The notes under the pieces are model-generated. The model worked only from the letters and a program-made list of their open reading frames with translations, was not told where the DNA came from and searched no databases. The translations under genes were made by a program, and so were the position numbers. From Solirubrobacteraceae bacterium (GTDB lineage: Bacteria > Actinomycetota > Thermoleophilia > Solirubrobacterales > Solirubrobacteraceae), in NCBI GenBank assembly GCA_025449845.1, contig JANWIP010000019.1, positions 1-64,000 on the forward strand: a DNA stretch of 64,000 bases, written 5' to 3'. Shown here one piece after another: positions 34,340 through 44,067 of the stretch. Each line of letters starts with the position of its first letter. Position 1 is the first letter of the stretch.

Positions 34340-35125
34340 GTGTCTAATAGGGGTCGCAACGCGCGCGTCCGTCCTTTTGTAAAAGATGCATCCCCAGTGG
34401 ACCGTGACTTCGAGCTCCAGACCCACCGCGCTGAGGACCGCCACTGGTGGTACAGCGGGCGCCGCCGCGTCCTTGACGTTGTGCTGCGCAGCCTCGCCTT
34501 GCCGCCGGCCGCGCGCATACTGGACGCCGGCTGCGGCTCCGGGCGCAACATGGTCGATCTGCAGCACTACGGCGACGTCACCGGCATCGAGCTCTCGCCG
34601 CCGAGCGTTCAGGCTGCTCGTGCGCGCCACGTGGGGGAGGTCGTTGAAGGGTCCGTGTTGGAGATGCCTTTCGCGGACGACAGCTTCGAGCTGGCCGTCA
34701 GTCTCGATGTCATCGAGCATCTCGAGGATGACGTCGGCGCGCTGCGCGAGCTACGCCGCGTCGTCGCTCCGGGGGGCCGGCTGCTTGTCACAGTGCCCGC
34801 CTACCAGTGGCTCTGGTCCCGCCACGACGTCGTCAACCATCACCACCGTCGCTACAGTCGTCGCACGCTTGTGGGGGCGGCCGAGAGCGCCGGCTGGGAG
34901 GCGCAGCGCACCACGCACTTCAACTTCCTCCTCCTGCCGCTCGCCGTTGGTATGCGCGCGCTTGAGCCGCTGGATCGCGGTAAGAAGGGGGCGAGCCTCG
35001 ATCTCTGGATACCTCCCGCCCCGCTCAACTGGGGTCTGCAGCAGCCGCTGAACCTTGAGGCCGGGCTGATCGCGCGCGGCGTCCGCATTCCCGCCGGGCT
35101 CTCGCTGCTTGCGCTCTTCGCCTGA
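34340..35125 (+). CDS. class I SAM-dependent methyltransferase
   Basis: A protein of 261 aa (242 aa if the in-frame GTG at 34397 is used, which starts VDRDFELQTHRAEDRHWWYS). Motif I is ILDAGCGSGRNMVDLQ; later motifs are FELAVSLDVIEHLEDDVGAL and LRRVVAPGGRLLVTVPAYQW. The C-terminus is hydrophobic (LNFLLLPLAVGMRAL and GLSLLALFA), suggesting membrane association, as in methyltransferases that work next to lipid-linked sugar enzymes. Close neighbours are GtrA- and GtrB-like genes, which fits a role in glycolipid or polysaccharide modification. Confidence 0.8.
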   Translation: MSNRGRNARVRPFVKDASPVDRDFELQTHRAEDRHWWYSGRRRVLDVVLRSLALPPAARILDAGCGSGRNMVDLQHYGDVTGIELSPPSVQAARARHVGEVVEGSVLEMPFADDSFELAVSLDVIEHLEDDVGALRELRRVVAPGGRLLVTVPAYQWLWSRHDVVNHHHRRYSRRTLVGAAESAGWEAQRTTHFNFLLLPLAVGMRALEPLDRGKKGASLDLWIPPAPLNWGLQQPLNLEAGLIARGVRIPAGLSLLALFA

Positions 35126-35214
35126 GCCGCCTTACGCGGGCTGCGTGCGCTTGTGCGGGCTGCGTCAGGCGGGCTGCGTGCGCTTACGCGGGCTGCGTTA
35201 CGCGGGCTGCGTGC
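35125..35214. repeat. tandem repeats duplicating the gtrA stop region
   Basis: Five or so imperfect copies of a unit read on the minus strand as ACGCAGCCCGCGTAA follow one another; the first is the true 3' end of the GtrA gene (encoding TQPA-stop), and later copies repeat the same end with TAA, TGA or a lost stop. They occupy the space between the GtrA-like gene and the methyltransferase gene. Confidence 0.7.
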
Positions 35215-35584
35215 GAAAAGTCCAGGCGCGATTTGCCACGAAGGTCACCACGACCACGACCACGATCGCCACCGCCTGCCCCACCAGTTCGTCCATCCCC
35301 AGGCCGCTCACGCATAACGCCACGAGGCCCAGGTTCAGCAGCAGGCCGCCACTCTGCACCACGCCCCAGCGTACCGGTGTCAACGAGTCGCCTACGTGGC
35401 CGCGAAAGGTCCAGCGGCGGTTGAGCAGAAAGCCGTTCACCGCGCCGACGATGAAGCCGATCGCCGAGGCCGCCAGGTACCACACGCCGAAGCCCTTCAG
35501 CAGCACCGTATAGACCGCCAGGAACAGCAGCGTGTTGCTGACACCGACGATGCCGAACTTGACGAACTGCACCATCAGCGGCAT
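35198..35584 (-). CDS. GtrA-family membrane protein
   Basis: A 128-aa protein with four membrane helices (VQFVKFGIVGVSNTLLFLAV, YLAASAIGFIVGAVNGFLLN, GGLLLNLGLVALCVSGL, VVVVVVTFVANRAWTF). The NRRWTF-type motif occurs twice (LLNRRWTFRG and ANRAWTFRT), as is usual for GtrA. GtrA proteins are thought to help flip polyprenyl-phosphate sugars made by a GtrB-type transferase; such a gene is divergently adjacent at 35660. A GTG at 35632 would add 16 residues. Its stop region is duplicated in tandem downstream. Confidence 0.88.
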   Translation of the reverse strand: MPLMVQFVKFGIVGVSNTLLFLAVYTVLLKGFGVWYLAASAIGFIVGAVNGFLLNRRWTFRGHVGDSLTPVRWGVVQSGGLLLNLGLVALCVSGLGMDELVGQAVAIVVVVVVTFVANRAWTFRTQPA

Positions 35585-35659
35585 TCTCAGCCTGCTTACA
35601 GGTTGGTTCTCTACTCTTCTCACAAGGGACACTTAACCAGCTTCGCTCCTTCATCCCCC

Positions 35660-36697
35660 ATGTCCGCCACCGTAAGCCAACCTCACGCCCTGCGCTCGCT
35701 CGCGCTGCTCAGCGTCGTGGCGCCCGTCTACAACGAGGAACAGCTCATCGAGCTCTTCGTCAAGCGCACCTGTGCAGCGCTCGGGGACTACACCTTTGAG
35801 TTGGTGCTCGTCGACGACGGCTCAAGCGACGCAACCCCTGAGCTGCTTGATCGTCTCGCCGACCAGGACCCCCGCGTGCGCGTCATCCACCTCTCGCGCA
35901 ACTTCGGTCATCAGGCCGCGCTCACCGCCGGGCTTGAGCACGCCGTCGGTGATGTCGTCGCCATGATCGACGCCGACCTGCAGGACCCGCCCGAGCTGAT
36001 CCCCACCATGATCGAGCAGTGGCAGCAGGGCTCCGACGTCGTCTACGCCGTGCGCAAGCAGCGCGAGGGGGAGACCGCCTTCAAGCTCGCCACCGCCTCC
36101 TGGTTCTACAAGCTCTTCGACAAGCTCGCCCAGGTCGACCTCGAGCCCAACTCCGGTGACTTCAGGCTGCTCGACCGCGCTGCCTTGAACGCGCTCCTGG
36201 CCATGACCGAGCGCTCGCGCTTCCTGCGCGGCATGACCGTCTGGGTCGGCTTTACCCAGACCGCCGTCCCTTATGAGCGCGACGCCCGCCATGCCGGTGA
36301 GACCAAGTACACGCTGCGCAAAATGCTGCGCTTCTCGCTCGATGCCATCGCCTCCTTCTCGCACCTGCCGCTGCAGCTCGCCACCTACGTCGGCATCGTC
36401 TCCGCCGGCGTAGCCTTCATCGCCATCCCCGTCGTCATCGGGCTGCGTCTCGTCGATTCCTATCTGCCCGGCTTCGGCTCCATCACCATTGCCATTCTGC
36501 TGCTCGGCGGTATCCAGTTGATCGCCCTTGGCGTCATCGGCGAGTACGTGGGGCGCATCTATGACGAGGTCAAGCACCGGCCTCTCTACATCGTGCGCGA
36601 GGAGCGCAACCGGCCTCAGGAGAACCATCTCGGTCTGCCCGTAGGCCCCATCGAGCGTGCCGGGCTGCCCGCGCGCGTGCCGGACCACGTTGCTTGA
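35660..36697 (+). CDS. GtrB/DPM1-like GT2 glycosyltransferase with two C-terminal TM helices
   Basis: A 345-aa GT2 enzyme that would load a sugar onto polyprenyl phosphate at the inner membrane. LSVVAPVYNEEQLIELFVKR begins the domain; LVLVDDGSSDATPELL, HLSRNFGHQAALTAGLEHA and MIDADLQDPPELI carry the nucleotide-sugar and metal motifs (DADLQD). Two membrane helices follow (YVGIVSAGVAFIAIPVVIGL and ITIAILLLGGIQLIALGVIG), ending EYVGRIYDEVKHRPLYIVRE. The start at 35660 matches the family; the longer upstream frame is antisense to GtrA. Divergent pairing with GtrA supports one pathway. Confidence 0.9.
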   Translation: MSATVSQPHALRSLALLSVVAPVYNEEQLIELFVKRTCAALGDYTFELVLVDDGSSDATPELLDRLADQDPRVRVIHLSRNFGHQAALTAGLEHAVGDVVAMIDADLQDPPELIPTMIEQWQQGSDVVYAVRKQREGETAFKLATASWFYKLFDKLAQVDLEPNSGDFRLLDRAALNALLAMTERSRFLRGMTVWVGFTQTAVPYERDARHAGETKYTLRKMLRFSLDAIASFSHLPLQLATYVGIVSAGVAFIAIPVVIGLRLVDSYLPGFGSITIAILLLGGIQLIALGVIGEYVGRIYDEVKHRPLYIVREERNRPQENHLGLPVGPIERAGLPARVPDHVA

Positions 36698-36826
36698 GAG
36701 CACGTGTGCTTGAAAGCCGTGCTTGAGGGCTCCACCTCCTGGACATCATTGGTGTGGCACCGCTCCACTTGGGCTTCTGCTGTGTTCTTTTTGATGGCAC
36801 CCCACAAGGAAAGGGACTAACTACGC

Positions 36827-37486
36827 ATGCCACGCTCGCCTCAGCTCCATCCCCGCACACTTGCACTGCTCGCCACCCCCGCCGTCATCGGCGCCATGAC
36901 TGTCGCTATGCCGGCGCTTGCCGGCACCAATCTGCTGGGCAGCACCACGGCCCACACGGCCAGCAGCTCGCACTGCATCATTGCCATCGTCAGGCATCAC
37001 CACGTGCGTGAGTGCCTTATCGCCGGCTCTCGCGGCCCGCGCGGCTTCACCGGCGGACCTGGGCCTAAGGGTGACACCGGCGCCAAGGGATCCAGGGGCG
37101 CTACTGGCGCCAAGGGGCCCACAGGGGCTACGGGGCCACAGGGGCCGCAGGGAGTGCCCGGAACGGCGCGCGCCTACGCCGTGGTGCAGACGACCCCTGA
37201 AGTCAAGCTCATTGCTGGCCAGAGCTCCAACATCACGAGCGTCAGCATTGCCGCCGAAGGTGTCTACTGCATTATTCCCGCGGCTCCCATCGATGCTTCC
37301 AAGGAGACCATCGCGGTCTCGCCCGAGGTCTCCTACACCCCCTCAGGCACCCCCCCCGGTGTGATTGCCGTCAACGCGCAGCATCCCCACTGCTCATCCT
37401 CTCCCACCGCCTTTGAGGTCGATACCTACAAGCAGGGCGAAAGTACACCCAAGGGTGGGTATGCCTTCACGATCGTGGTGCCTTAG
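36827..37486 (+). CDS. secreted collagen-like protein
   Basis: A 219-aa exported protein. A signal peptide (TLALLATPAVIGAMTVAMPA) is followed by a short Cys- and His-containing segment, then about 15 Gly-X-Y triplets (residues 68-113; GPRGFTGGPGPKGDTGAKGS and later GATGPQGPQGVPG), then a C-terminal beta-rich domain of about 100 residues (GVYCIIPAAPI, NAQHPHCSSSP). Such proteins trimerise and sit at the cell surface. It has a usable ribosome binding site (AAGGAAAGG). Its stop is 13 bp upstream of the hairpin at 37500. Confidence 0.85.
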   Translation: MPRSPQLHPRTLALLATPAVIGAMTVAMPALAGTNLLGSTTAHTASSSHCIIAIVRHHHVRECLIAGSRGPRGFTGGPGPKGDTGAKGSRGATGAKGPTGATGPQGPQGVPGTARAYAVVQTTPEVKLIAGQSSNITSVSIAAEGVYCIIPAAPIDASKETIAVSPEVSYTPSGTPPGVIAVNAQHPHCSSSPTAFEVDTYKQGESTPKGGYAFTIVVP

Positions 37487-37499
37487 CAGGCTGTAAGCA

Positions 37500-37539
37500 G
37501 GAGCTCATGCGGTCAGGCCATAATGACCGCATGAGCTCC
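37500..37539. promoter_or_regulatory. perfect 16-bp-arm hairpin covering the next start codon
   Basis: GGAGCTCATGCGGTCA (37500-37515) is exactly complementary to 37524-37539, with an 8-nt loop GGCCATAA. The hairpin begins 13 bp after the collagen-like gene and contains both candidate starts (37507 and 37531) and the only SD-like GGAG of the next gene. It could act as a terminator, a translation block, or both. There is no T-run. Confidence 0.75.
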
Positions 37540-37842
37540 ACTGCACCAACACCCGCGGCCGCCTCTGGCGATGGCTCTGAGAATCTCGACCATCGCCAGG
37601 AGCGCATCCGCCTGGAGACCCCTCGCCACCGCATCGAAGGTCTCATGACGCTCGCCCGCGACGGCTACCGCAGTCGCGTCTCCGATGTGCTCAACGCCTC
37701 CGAGCGGGACTTCCTGACGCTCACCAGCGTCAGCTTGGCGCCGCTCGACGGGGGGCCCGTTGAGAGCCACTCCTTCCTGGTGGTGGCGCGCGCTCACATC
37801 GTGTTTGCCGTCAGCGCCGAAGAGCCGCCGCGCCAGGCGTAG
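37531..37842 (+). CDS. small conserved protein, DUF6812-like
   Basis: A 103-aa protein. After a polar N-terminus it has RHRIEGLMTLARDGYRSRVS, then DVLNASERDFLTLTSVSLAP and [16 protein letters not shown], a pattern I associate with a small beta-rich family (DUF6812-like: strand, SRVSDVLN, FLTLT). An ATG at 37507 would add eight residues. Both starts are buried in a strong hairpin. The last 49 bp overlap the convergent MFS gene. Function unknown; the family match is from memory of the pattern. Confidence 0.65.
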   Translation: MSSTAPTPAAASGDGSENLDHRQERIRLETPRHRIEGLMTLARDGYRSRVSDVLNASERDFLTLTSVSLAPLDGGPVESHSFLVVARAHIVFAVSAEEPPRQA

Positions 37843-39101
37843 TCCACCCGCCGCATCCCCGGCAGCAGCAGGCCCCCGAGTGTCGCTGCCGCGCCCAGGA
37901 TGCCGGCGGCGATCAATGTCGTTCTGACGCCTAATGTCGCGCTCAGCGGCCCCGTCAGCGCCAGCGACAGCGGCAGCAGGCCGATCGATATCAGCCAATC
38001 GAGGCTCGACACTCGCCCCAGTAGCTCGCCCGGCACGTGGCGCTGCTTCATCGTCGCCCACACGATCGTGCCTGCCGTCTCCAGCAGATTGAACGCGAGG
38101 CTCGCCACCATCAGCTGCCATATCGCTGTGGCCAGGCCATAGCCCGCCACGGCCAGCGTTGCCAAGGCCCACACTACGTAGATGAAGGTCATCCCTCGAC
38201 TTGGCAGTCCGCTGCGGGTCATCGCCAGTGCGCATGCCACCGAACCCAGTCCGCCTGCGCCCAGCACCAGGCCGAGCTGCACGCCGCTGCCCCCCAACAC
38301 GTTCTTCACCATGTATGGCAGCAGCACCTCCGCGGGGCCCATGAACAGCAGATAGGCCAGGCCTGCGCTGGCGAATGTGCCCCACAGCCATACGTGCCTG
38401 CGCACGTAGCTCCAGCCTTCGCGCAGCTCCTGCGTGGCCGTCGGGTTTGTCGTTGCGCTTGCTGTCGCCGTTGCCGTTGCATTTGTTGTCGTCCCCGCCC
38501 CCGTTGTCGCTGTCGCCCGCGCGCGCGCGGGGCTGTGGGTGGACATCGCCAGCAAGGCCAGCGCCGAGACCATGAAGGTGGTCCCGTCGGCCAGGAACGC
38601 CGCGCCCGGACCGATGGCGCCAATCAGTATTCCGCCCAGTGCCGGCCCGGCGAGGCGTAGGGCCAGCGGGCGCACGAGCTGCTCAAGCGCATTGGCTTCG
38701 CCCAGCTGCCGGCTCGGCAGCAGCTGGGGCACGATCGCGTCGCTGGCCGGATCGAAGAACGCCTGCGCCGCTCCATATACCGCGACGATCGCCATCATCT
38801 GCCACAGGCGCAGCATCCCGCTCAAGGCCAACGCTCCCATCGCCACCAGCAGCGCGGCGCGCACCGCGTCGGCGATCAGCATCACCTTGCGGCGATCGTG
38901 GCGGTCGCTGACGACGCCCCCCAAGAGCAGCAGCGCGATCAGCGGCATCGTCATCGAGATGCCGATCAGCGACAGCGCCGTGGGGGCGTTGCTGAGCGTA
39001 TAGGCCTGCCACGCCACGGCCACCAGAAAGGCGCCGTCGCCCAGCAGCGATACGCACCTGCCGATGAACAGCAGGCGAAAATCGCGGTTGTTACGCAGCA
39101 T
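37794..39101 (-). CDS. MFS transporter (MDR-type, enterobactin-exporter-like)
   Basis: A 435-aa, 12-helix major facilitator protein. It begins [20 protein letters not shown], matching the FRxLwxgrxvSxlGd start of the MFS_3/EntS group, and has the DRHDRRKVM loop between helices 2 and 3. The central loop is a Thr/Ala low-complexity stretch ([15 protein letters not shown]) from simple DNA repeats. The start overlaps the GGDEF-EAL gene stop by 11 bp, so it may be the third gene of an operon with it and the oxoamine synthase. Substrate unknown. Confidence 0.85.
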   Translation of the reverse strand: MLRNNRDFRLLFIGRCVSLLGDGAFLVAVAWQAYTLSNAPTALSLIGISMTMPLIALLLLGGVVSDRHDRRKVMLIADAVRAALLVAMGALALSGMLRLWQMMAIVAVYGAAQAFFDPASDAIVPQLLPSRQLGEANALEQLVRPLALRLAGPALGGILIGAIGPGAAFLADGTTFMVSALALLAMSTHSPARARATATTGAGTTTNATATATASATTNPTATQELREGWSYVRRHVWLWGTFASAGLAYLLFMGPAEVLLPYMVKNVLGGSGVQLGLVLGAGGLGSVACALAMTRSGLPSRGMTFIYVVWALATLAVAGYGLATAIWQLMVASLAFNLLETAGTIVWATMKQRHVPGELLGRVSSLDWLISIGLLPLSLALTGPLSATLGVRTTLIAAGILGAAATLGGLLLPGMRRVDYAWRGGSSALTANTM

Positions 39102-42100
39102 CGGGCGATGCCGGCGCCGGCTCGCCGGACTTCTGCTCCGGGGCCGTACCTGCCGCGGCCGCACCGGCTGCGGTTGCGCCTGCCGCGGTGGCGGCGGCTG
39201 CGGTTGCACCTGCCGCGGTCGCACCTGCGCCTGCTGCGGTCGCGGTTGCGCCCGTTCCCAAGGCCGAGCTGTCTGCTAGGTAGTCGAGCATCCGCTCGGA
39301 CTCCATTGGGTGCGCGAAATGGAAGCCCTGGCCGAGCTCGCAGCCGAGATCGCGCAGGCGGCTGAGCTGCTCGTCAAGTTCGATGCCCTCCGCTACCACC
39401 TCAAGCGCCAGCGAGCTACCCAACGCCACCACCGCGCTTGACAGGTCCACCGCCTCCGGCGTTGACTCGGGGCGCAGGAAGGAGCGATCCATCTTGATCA
39501 CGTCCACGGGGAAACGGCTGAGGTAGCTGAGCGAGCTGTAGCCCGTGCCGAAGTCGTCCATCGCTATGCGCACCCCCAGCTCACGCAGTTCATTGAGCGT
39601 CACCACCGCGATGTCCGGGTCATCGATCAGCATCGACTCCGTGATCTCCAGCGTCAGCAGGCCCGGATCGAGCTGGGAATCGACGAGCGCGTCGCGCACG
39701 TCGGCGATCACATCGCTGTGCTGCAGCTGCTTCACCGACAGATTCACGCACATGTAAAGCGGCGTGTCCTCGCTCCACAGTCGCTGCACCGCCACCGCCT
39801 GACGGCAGGCCTCCTGCAGCACCCAACGCCCGATCGGCACGATCAGGCCGGTCTCCTCGGCGAAGGGAATGAAGTCGCCCGGCACCACGAGGCCCCGCTC
39901 GGGGTGGCGCCAGCGCAGCAGCGCCTCCATGCCCGCCACGCGGCTGTCGATCAGCCTCACGATCGGCTGGTAGTACAGCTCGAACTGGCCGCTCTCAAGC
40001 GCCCGCTGCAGATCGGCGCGCAGCTCCAGACGGGCCAGCACGCCCGCGTGCATCTCCGGCTCGAACATGCGATAGCCGCCCTTGCCATCGCGCTTGGCGA
40101 TATACATCGCAGCATCCGCATCGCGGATCAGCTCATCGGCGCTCGCCGAGGAATCGCCCTCGAGGATCGAGATGCCGATGCTGGCGCGCAGCACCAGCTC
40201 CTTGCCCGCCACCATCAGTGGCGCGCGCAGATCCTCGAGCACCCTTTCGGCCACTTCCACCGCGGTCTGTGTGCCCTCCAGGTCCTCCAGCAGCACCACG
40301 AACTCATCGCCGCCGAAGCGCGCCGCCGTATCGCTTGAGCGAATGCTTGTCGACAGGCGCTTGGCCACGTCGATCAGCGCGGCATCCCCGGCACCGTGCC
40401 CGAGGCTGTCGTTGATCGTCTTGAAGTCATCGATGTCCAGGAAGATCACTCCCAGCTCGCGCCCCTCGCGTCGCGCGCGGCTGATCGCGTGGCGCACGCG
40501 CTCCACGAACAGCGCCCGGTTGGGCAGGTTCGTGACCGGATCGTGGAAGGCCTGATGGGCCAATTGATCCTCGAACGCCTTGCGCTCGCTGATGTCGCGC
40601 GCATTGAGCACGATCCCGCGCACGTGCTCGTCGTCGAGCAGGTTCGTGTGCAGGATCTCGAACTGGCGCATTTCACCATCGCGGTGGCGCAGCGTGCACT
40701 CGATCACCTCGCCGTCCTTGCGCGCATAGCCCGCGCCGTCGGCCAGCAGCCGCAGCAGGTGCCCCGCGTCATCAGGCGCCACCAGGCGATCAAAGCGCGT
40801 GCCCAGCAGCTCCTGGGGCTTGTACCCCAGCACGTGTTCGCTGGAGGGGCTCTGGTAGGTGATCGTCGCGTCCGAGCCCACCACCGTGATCAGGTCGCTT
40901 GAGTGCTGCACCAGCGAGGCGAAGCGCGCTTCGCTGCTCTGCGTGTGGATCTCCTCGGCCAGTCGCGCGCCCTCAAGCGCCAGCGCCAGCTGCGTCGTCA
41001 GAGCCTCCAGCGCCGTCTTGACCTGACGCGGCGTCGAGCGCGGGCGGACCACCAGCAACAGACCTGAGACGCCGCCGCGCACCGGCAGCGGCAGTACCAG
41101 CCCGCTGCTCCACTCCTGCCACACTTCCAGCGTCGAAAGTAGCCCCGACTCCAGCTGCACCTCGCGCGACGCCTTGCCGCCTGCCAGCTCAAGCAGCTTG
41201 GCGCTTATCTCCTTACTCAGCCGACGTGCCGGCCACACAGTGCTGCTCTGATCGCTGCGCGCCACCGCGCTCAGCGTGCGGACGGGTTGAGAGGAGGAGG
41301 GGGATGGGTCCGGCCTGGTCGAGTCAGCGCTTGGGTCCAGTAGGCACAGCACGCCCACACCGGCGCCCTCAAGCAGCGGCGCCATCACCTCAAACGCGGC
41401 CTTCTGCATCTCCTCGCGCGTCGCGCAGCCCACCAACGCCGCGCCGCAGGAGCTGAGCAGACGCTCGCGCGCCGCCGAGCGCTCCTGCTGGCGTACCAGG
41501 TCGACCATGCGCATCACCACGAAGCCAAACAGCACGATCGAGGCCACCAGGATCACGATCAGGTCCAGATCGCCGCGGCGCAACTCCTTCAGCAGCACGC
41601 ATATCGGCGCGATCAGCGAGGCTCCCGTGAGCAGCGTCAGGCGCAGCGGCGTCAGCTGCACCTCGCGCTCCTCCGCGGGCTCGTCCAGCGCCGCCATCGA
41701 GGGGTGCAGCGCCGCGGCACCCCACAGCAGCTGATAGGTGAGCCAGCCGAGGTCCAGCAGCAGCTGATGGTGGTAGGTGTTGTGCAGTGTCATCACGCCG
41801 TAGACGAAGTCCGTCACCAGCAGCGAGACGATGCTGCCGCTCAGCAGATAGAAGGAGGGCTGGTGCTTGCCGTTGTCGAGCGCCAGCCGAATCGCTGCCG
41901 CCAGCAGGATGACGTCGCCCAGCGGATAGGCCACCGACACCAGCTTGGGCAGCAGGCTCATGGTGGGGTCGTGCAGATAGGGGGCGATCAGCAGCACCCA
42001 CGAGAGCAGCGACAGGCCGAGGGTCAGGATCGCGCTGTCGATCAGACCGTTGCGATCCCCGCGCGGGTTGCGCCGGCGCACCAGCAGCAAGAGGCCCAGC

Positions 42101-42474
42101 ATCAGCGCCGGGTAGACCGTCAGGTAGATCGCATCGCCCGCCGAGGGAAAGGGGACTTCGGCGTGCAGCAGCTTGGGGTAGCTGTAGGTGTAGACATCGC
42201 CCAGCCAGTACAGCCCCAGGCCGATCGCGAACAGCCACCACGGCAGCGAGTAGCTGGGGCGGTTGCGGCGGATACCCACGACCACCGCAATCACTGCGCT
42301 CAGGCCCATCAGGTTCAGCAGCGGCGCGTAGCCCTTGAAAGGGGGCACCAGCTCGTACAGGAACGCGCCCAAGGCGCCCAGCGCCAGGTAGATCTGCCAG
42401 GCGTGCGGGCGCGCTGGTGAAGCGGACTTGCCTCCCTGCGCGGCTTCCCCGGCATCCGCCGCGATGAGGCTCAT
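39091..42474 (-). CDS. ten-TM, GAF-PAS-GGDEF-EAL c-di-GMP signalling protein
   Basis: A 1127-aa membrane protein. Residues about 25-330 hold ten hydrophobic helices, about 340-510 are GAF-like ([20 protein letters not shown]), about 515-640 a PAS domain ([20 protein letters not shown], with a PAC end NARDISERK). The GGDEF domain is intact (FGGDEF, about 719-724, after [10 protein letters not shown]), and so is the EAL domain ([10 protein letters not shown] near 848, then [10 protein letters not shown] and VVAEGIE). It may both make and break c-di-GMP. The tail is Ala/Thr/Gly low complexity. It overlaps the oxoamine synthase gene by ATGA. Confidence 0.88.
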   Translation of the reverse strand: MSLIAADAGEAAQGGKSASPARPHAWQIYLALGALGAFLYELVPPFKGYAPLLNLMGLSAVIAVVVGIRRNRPSYSLPWWLFAIGLGLYWLGDVYTYSYPKLLHAEVPFPSAGDAIYLTVYPALMLGLLLLVRRRNPRGDRNGLIDSAILTLGLSLLSWVLLIAPYLHDPTMSLLPKLVSVAYPLGDVILLAAAIRLALDNGKHQPSFYLLSGSIVSLLVTDFVYGVMTLHNTYHHQLLLDLGWLTYQLLWGAAALHPSMAALDEPAEEREVQLTPLRLTLLTGASLIAPICVLLKELRRGDLDLIVILVASIVLFGFVVMRMVDLVRQQERSAARERLLSSCGAALVGCATREEMQKAAFEVMAPLLEGAGVGVLCLLDPSADSTRPDPSPSSSQPVRTLSAVARSDQSSTVWPARRLSKEISAKLLELAGGKASREVQLESGLLSTLEVWQEWSSGLVLPLPVRGGVSGLLLVVRPRSTPRQVKTALEALTTQLALALEGARLAEEIHTQSSEARFASLVQHSSDLITVVGSDATITYQSPSSEHVLGYKPQELLGTRFDRLVAPDDAGHLLRLLADGAGYARKDGEVIECTLRHRDGEMRQFEILHTNLLDDEHVRGIVLNARDISERKAFEDQLAHQAFHDPVTNLPNRALFVERVRHAISRARREGRELGVIFLDIDDFKTINDSLGHGAGDAALIDVAKRLSTSIRSSDTAARFGGDEFVVLLEDLEGTQTAVEVAERVLEDLRAPLMVAGKELVLRASIGISILEGDSSASADELIRDADAAMYIAKRDGKGGYRMFEPEMHAGVLARLELRADLQRALESGQFELYYQPIVRLIDSRVAGMEALLRWRHPERGLVVPGDFIPFAEETGLIVPIGRWVLQEACRQAVAVQRLWSEDTPLYMCVNLSVKQLQHSDVIADVRDALVDSQLDPGLLTLEITESMLIDDPDIAVVTLNELRELGVRIAMDDFGTGYSSLSYLSRFPVDVIKMDRSFLRPESTPEAVDLSSAVVALGSSLALEVVAEGIELDEQLSRLRDLGCELGQGFHFAHPMESERMLDYLADSSALGTGATATAAGAGATAAGATAAAATAAGATAAGAAAAGTAPEQKSGEPAPASPDAA
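39140..39262. repeat. low-complexity GCxACC-type repeat tract
   Basis: Short units such as GCGGTCGCACCTGC and GCTGCGGTTGC recur and encode the Ala/Thr/Gly tail of the GGDEF-EAL protein (ATAAGAGATAAGATAAAATA). A related but separate Thr/Ala tract is at 38440-38530 in the MFS gene. Confidence 0.65.
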
Positions 42475-43871
42475 AGGGCTGCCTCCGCCTTGAGGGCTGT
42501 TCGCGCCTTGAGGTCGGTTCCTGCTTTGAGGTCTGTTCGCGCCTTATGAGCTGTTCCCGCCGTGAGGGCTGTCTCGGCCTCGGCCCGCTTGGGGTCTGGA
42601 GAGGCGCCTGTCGGTTGCAGCTCGCCGCGCTGCGCCAGCTCGGTGAGCGCCGCGATCAGCGTGTCCACTTCGGCGTCGGTATTGATCGCCGTCAGCTGTA
42701 CGCGAAAGCCCACCTCGGCTTTGGGCACGAGTGGATAGGCCGCCAGCGTCACGTACACGCCGCGCTCGAACAGCAGCCTGCCCACCGCGTCGATGCGCTC
42801 ATGATCGCGTAGCGGCACCTCAACGATCGGCAGCTCGGAGCGGTTGGGGGTGTGTACGCCCAGCTCCTTGAGCGTCTGAAGGACGCGCAGCGTGTGACGG
42901 TGCAGCGTTGCGCGCAGCTCATCGCCGCGTCGTTCGTTGGCATCGAAGCCCGCCAGCACCGTCGCCAGCGAGGCCACCGGCGAAGGGCCTGAGTAGAGGT
43001 AGGGGGGAGCCGCGACCTTCAGCAGATTCTTGATCTCCGTGGGGCAGGCGATGAAGGCCAGCAGCGAGGAGTAGGCCTTGGAGAAGCCCCCCACCAGCAC
43101 GATGTCCTCGTAGCTCTCGCCAGCGTGGCGCACGATGCTGTTGCCGCGGCTGCCGTAGGGGGTGGAGTCTGTGGCGGAGCGCTCGCCGATCACGCCGAAG
43201 CCGTGGGCATCATCGACGTACAGCAGCGCTCCGTGGCGGCGCGTCACCTCCGCGAAGGCGCGCAGGTCGGGCGGGTTGCCGGTCATGCTGTTGACCCCGT
43301 CCATGCACACCAGCCGTGCACGGTCGTGGTCGGCGCTCAGCAGTTCATCCAGGTGCTCGGGGTCCTCGAAGCGGAAACGCCTTACAGCCGCGCCACGTCC
43401 GCGCGCCACTTGGCAGCCGTCGTACATCGTCTTGTGCGCCCTTGCGTCAAGAAAGATCGTGCCCGAGGCCGCCAGCACCGGGATCACCGAGGCGTGGATG
43501 TGGGTGATCGTCGGCAGCACCAGCGAGTCCTCGCTGCCCAGCAGCTCCGTCAGGCGCGACTCGATCTGCTCGTAGAGCACGGGGCTGCCCAGTAGGCGCG
43601 ACCAGCTTGGGTGCGTGCCCCAGGTCTCCAGGTACTCCGGGATTGCCTGGATGATCTCGCGGTCTAGGTCGAAGCCCAGGTAGTTGCACGATGCGAAGTC
43701 CGCCAGCCACTGATCGCCTACGCGGATCATGCGTCCATCGATCTCCTCGATGACCGCGTCCATCATCGGGTGCGCGGCGCGCAGTGACTCGATATCGCGC
43801 ACGCTGTCCAGCCAGTGGTCGATCCAGCGACCTCCGGTCTGGGGCGATTTGGATAGCAAGGCGGACGGCAT
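42471..43871 (-). CDS. alpha-oxoamine synthase family PLP enzyme (BioF/KBL/CqsA-like)
   Basis: A 466-aa fold-type I PLP enzyme that would condense an amino acid with an acyl-Co[12 protein letters not shown] and [20 protein letters not shown] match the substrate loop, [12 protein letters not shown] the cofactor-binding Asp-His, and GGFSKAYSS the Schiff-base lysine (about 265). Several positions differ from BioF ([12 protein letters not shown] instead of EGVFSMDGD), so it need not be biotin or threonine metabolism. The last 35 residues are near-repeats of [14 protein letters not shown], an added tail. Its stop overlaps the start of the GGDEF-EAL gene. The product is unknown; biotin genes are absent nearby. 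Confidence 0.82.
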   Translation of the reverse strand: MPSALLSKSPQTGGRWIDHWLDSVRDIESLRAAHPMMDAVIEEIDGRMIRVGDQWLADFASCNYLGFDLDREIIQAIPEYLETWGTHPSWSRLLGSPVLYEQIESRLTELLGSEDSLVLPTITHIHASVIPVLAASGTIFLDARAHKTMYDGCQVARGRGAAVRRFRFEDPEHLDELLSADHDRARLVCMDGVNSMTGNPPDLRAFAEVTRRHGALLYVDDAHGFGVIGERSATDSTPYGSRGNSIVRHAGESYEDIVLVGGFSKAYSSLLAFIACPTEIKNLLKVAAPPYLYSGPSPVASLATVLAGFDANERRGDELRATLHRHTLRVLQTLKELGVHTPNRSELPIVEVPLRDHERIDAVGRLLFERGVYVTLAAYPLVPKAEVGFRVQLTAINTDAEVDTLIAALTELAQRGELQPTGASPDPKRAEAETALTAGTAHKARTDLKAGTDLKARTALKAEAAL

Positions 43872-44067
43872 CCGTCTCGATCATCGGATCTGGCGGGCCT
43901 TGGCTTGATAGCCGGGGGTCCAATTCGGCGTTTCTTGCAGCTTTGGGGCGGGTTGGGGGGAGCGCTGAACGGCGGCTTGCGGGGATAGAGATGTCCTCCC
44001 AGCGCCTTCCTGGCCAATTTGCGCCTTGGGTCGAGGGCTTACCGGGTCAGGCGCTTACAGCCGCCAC

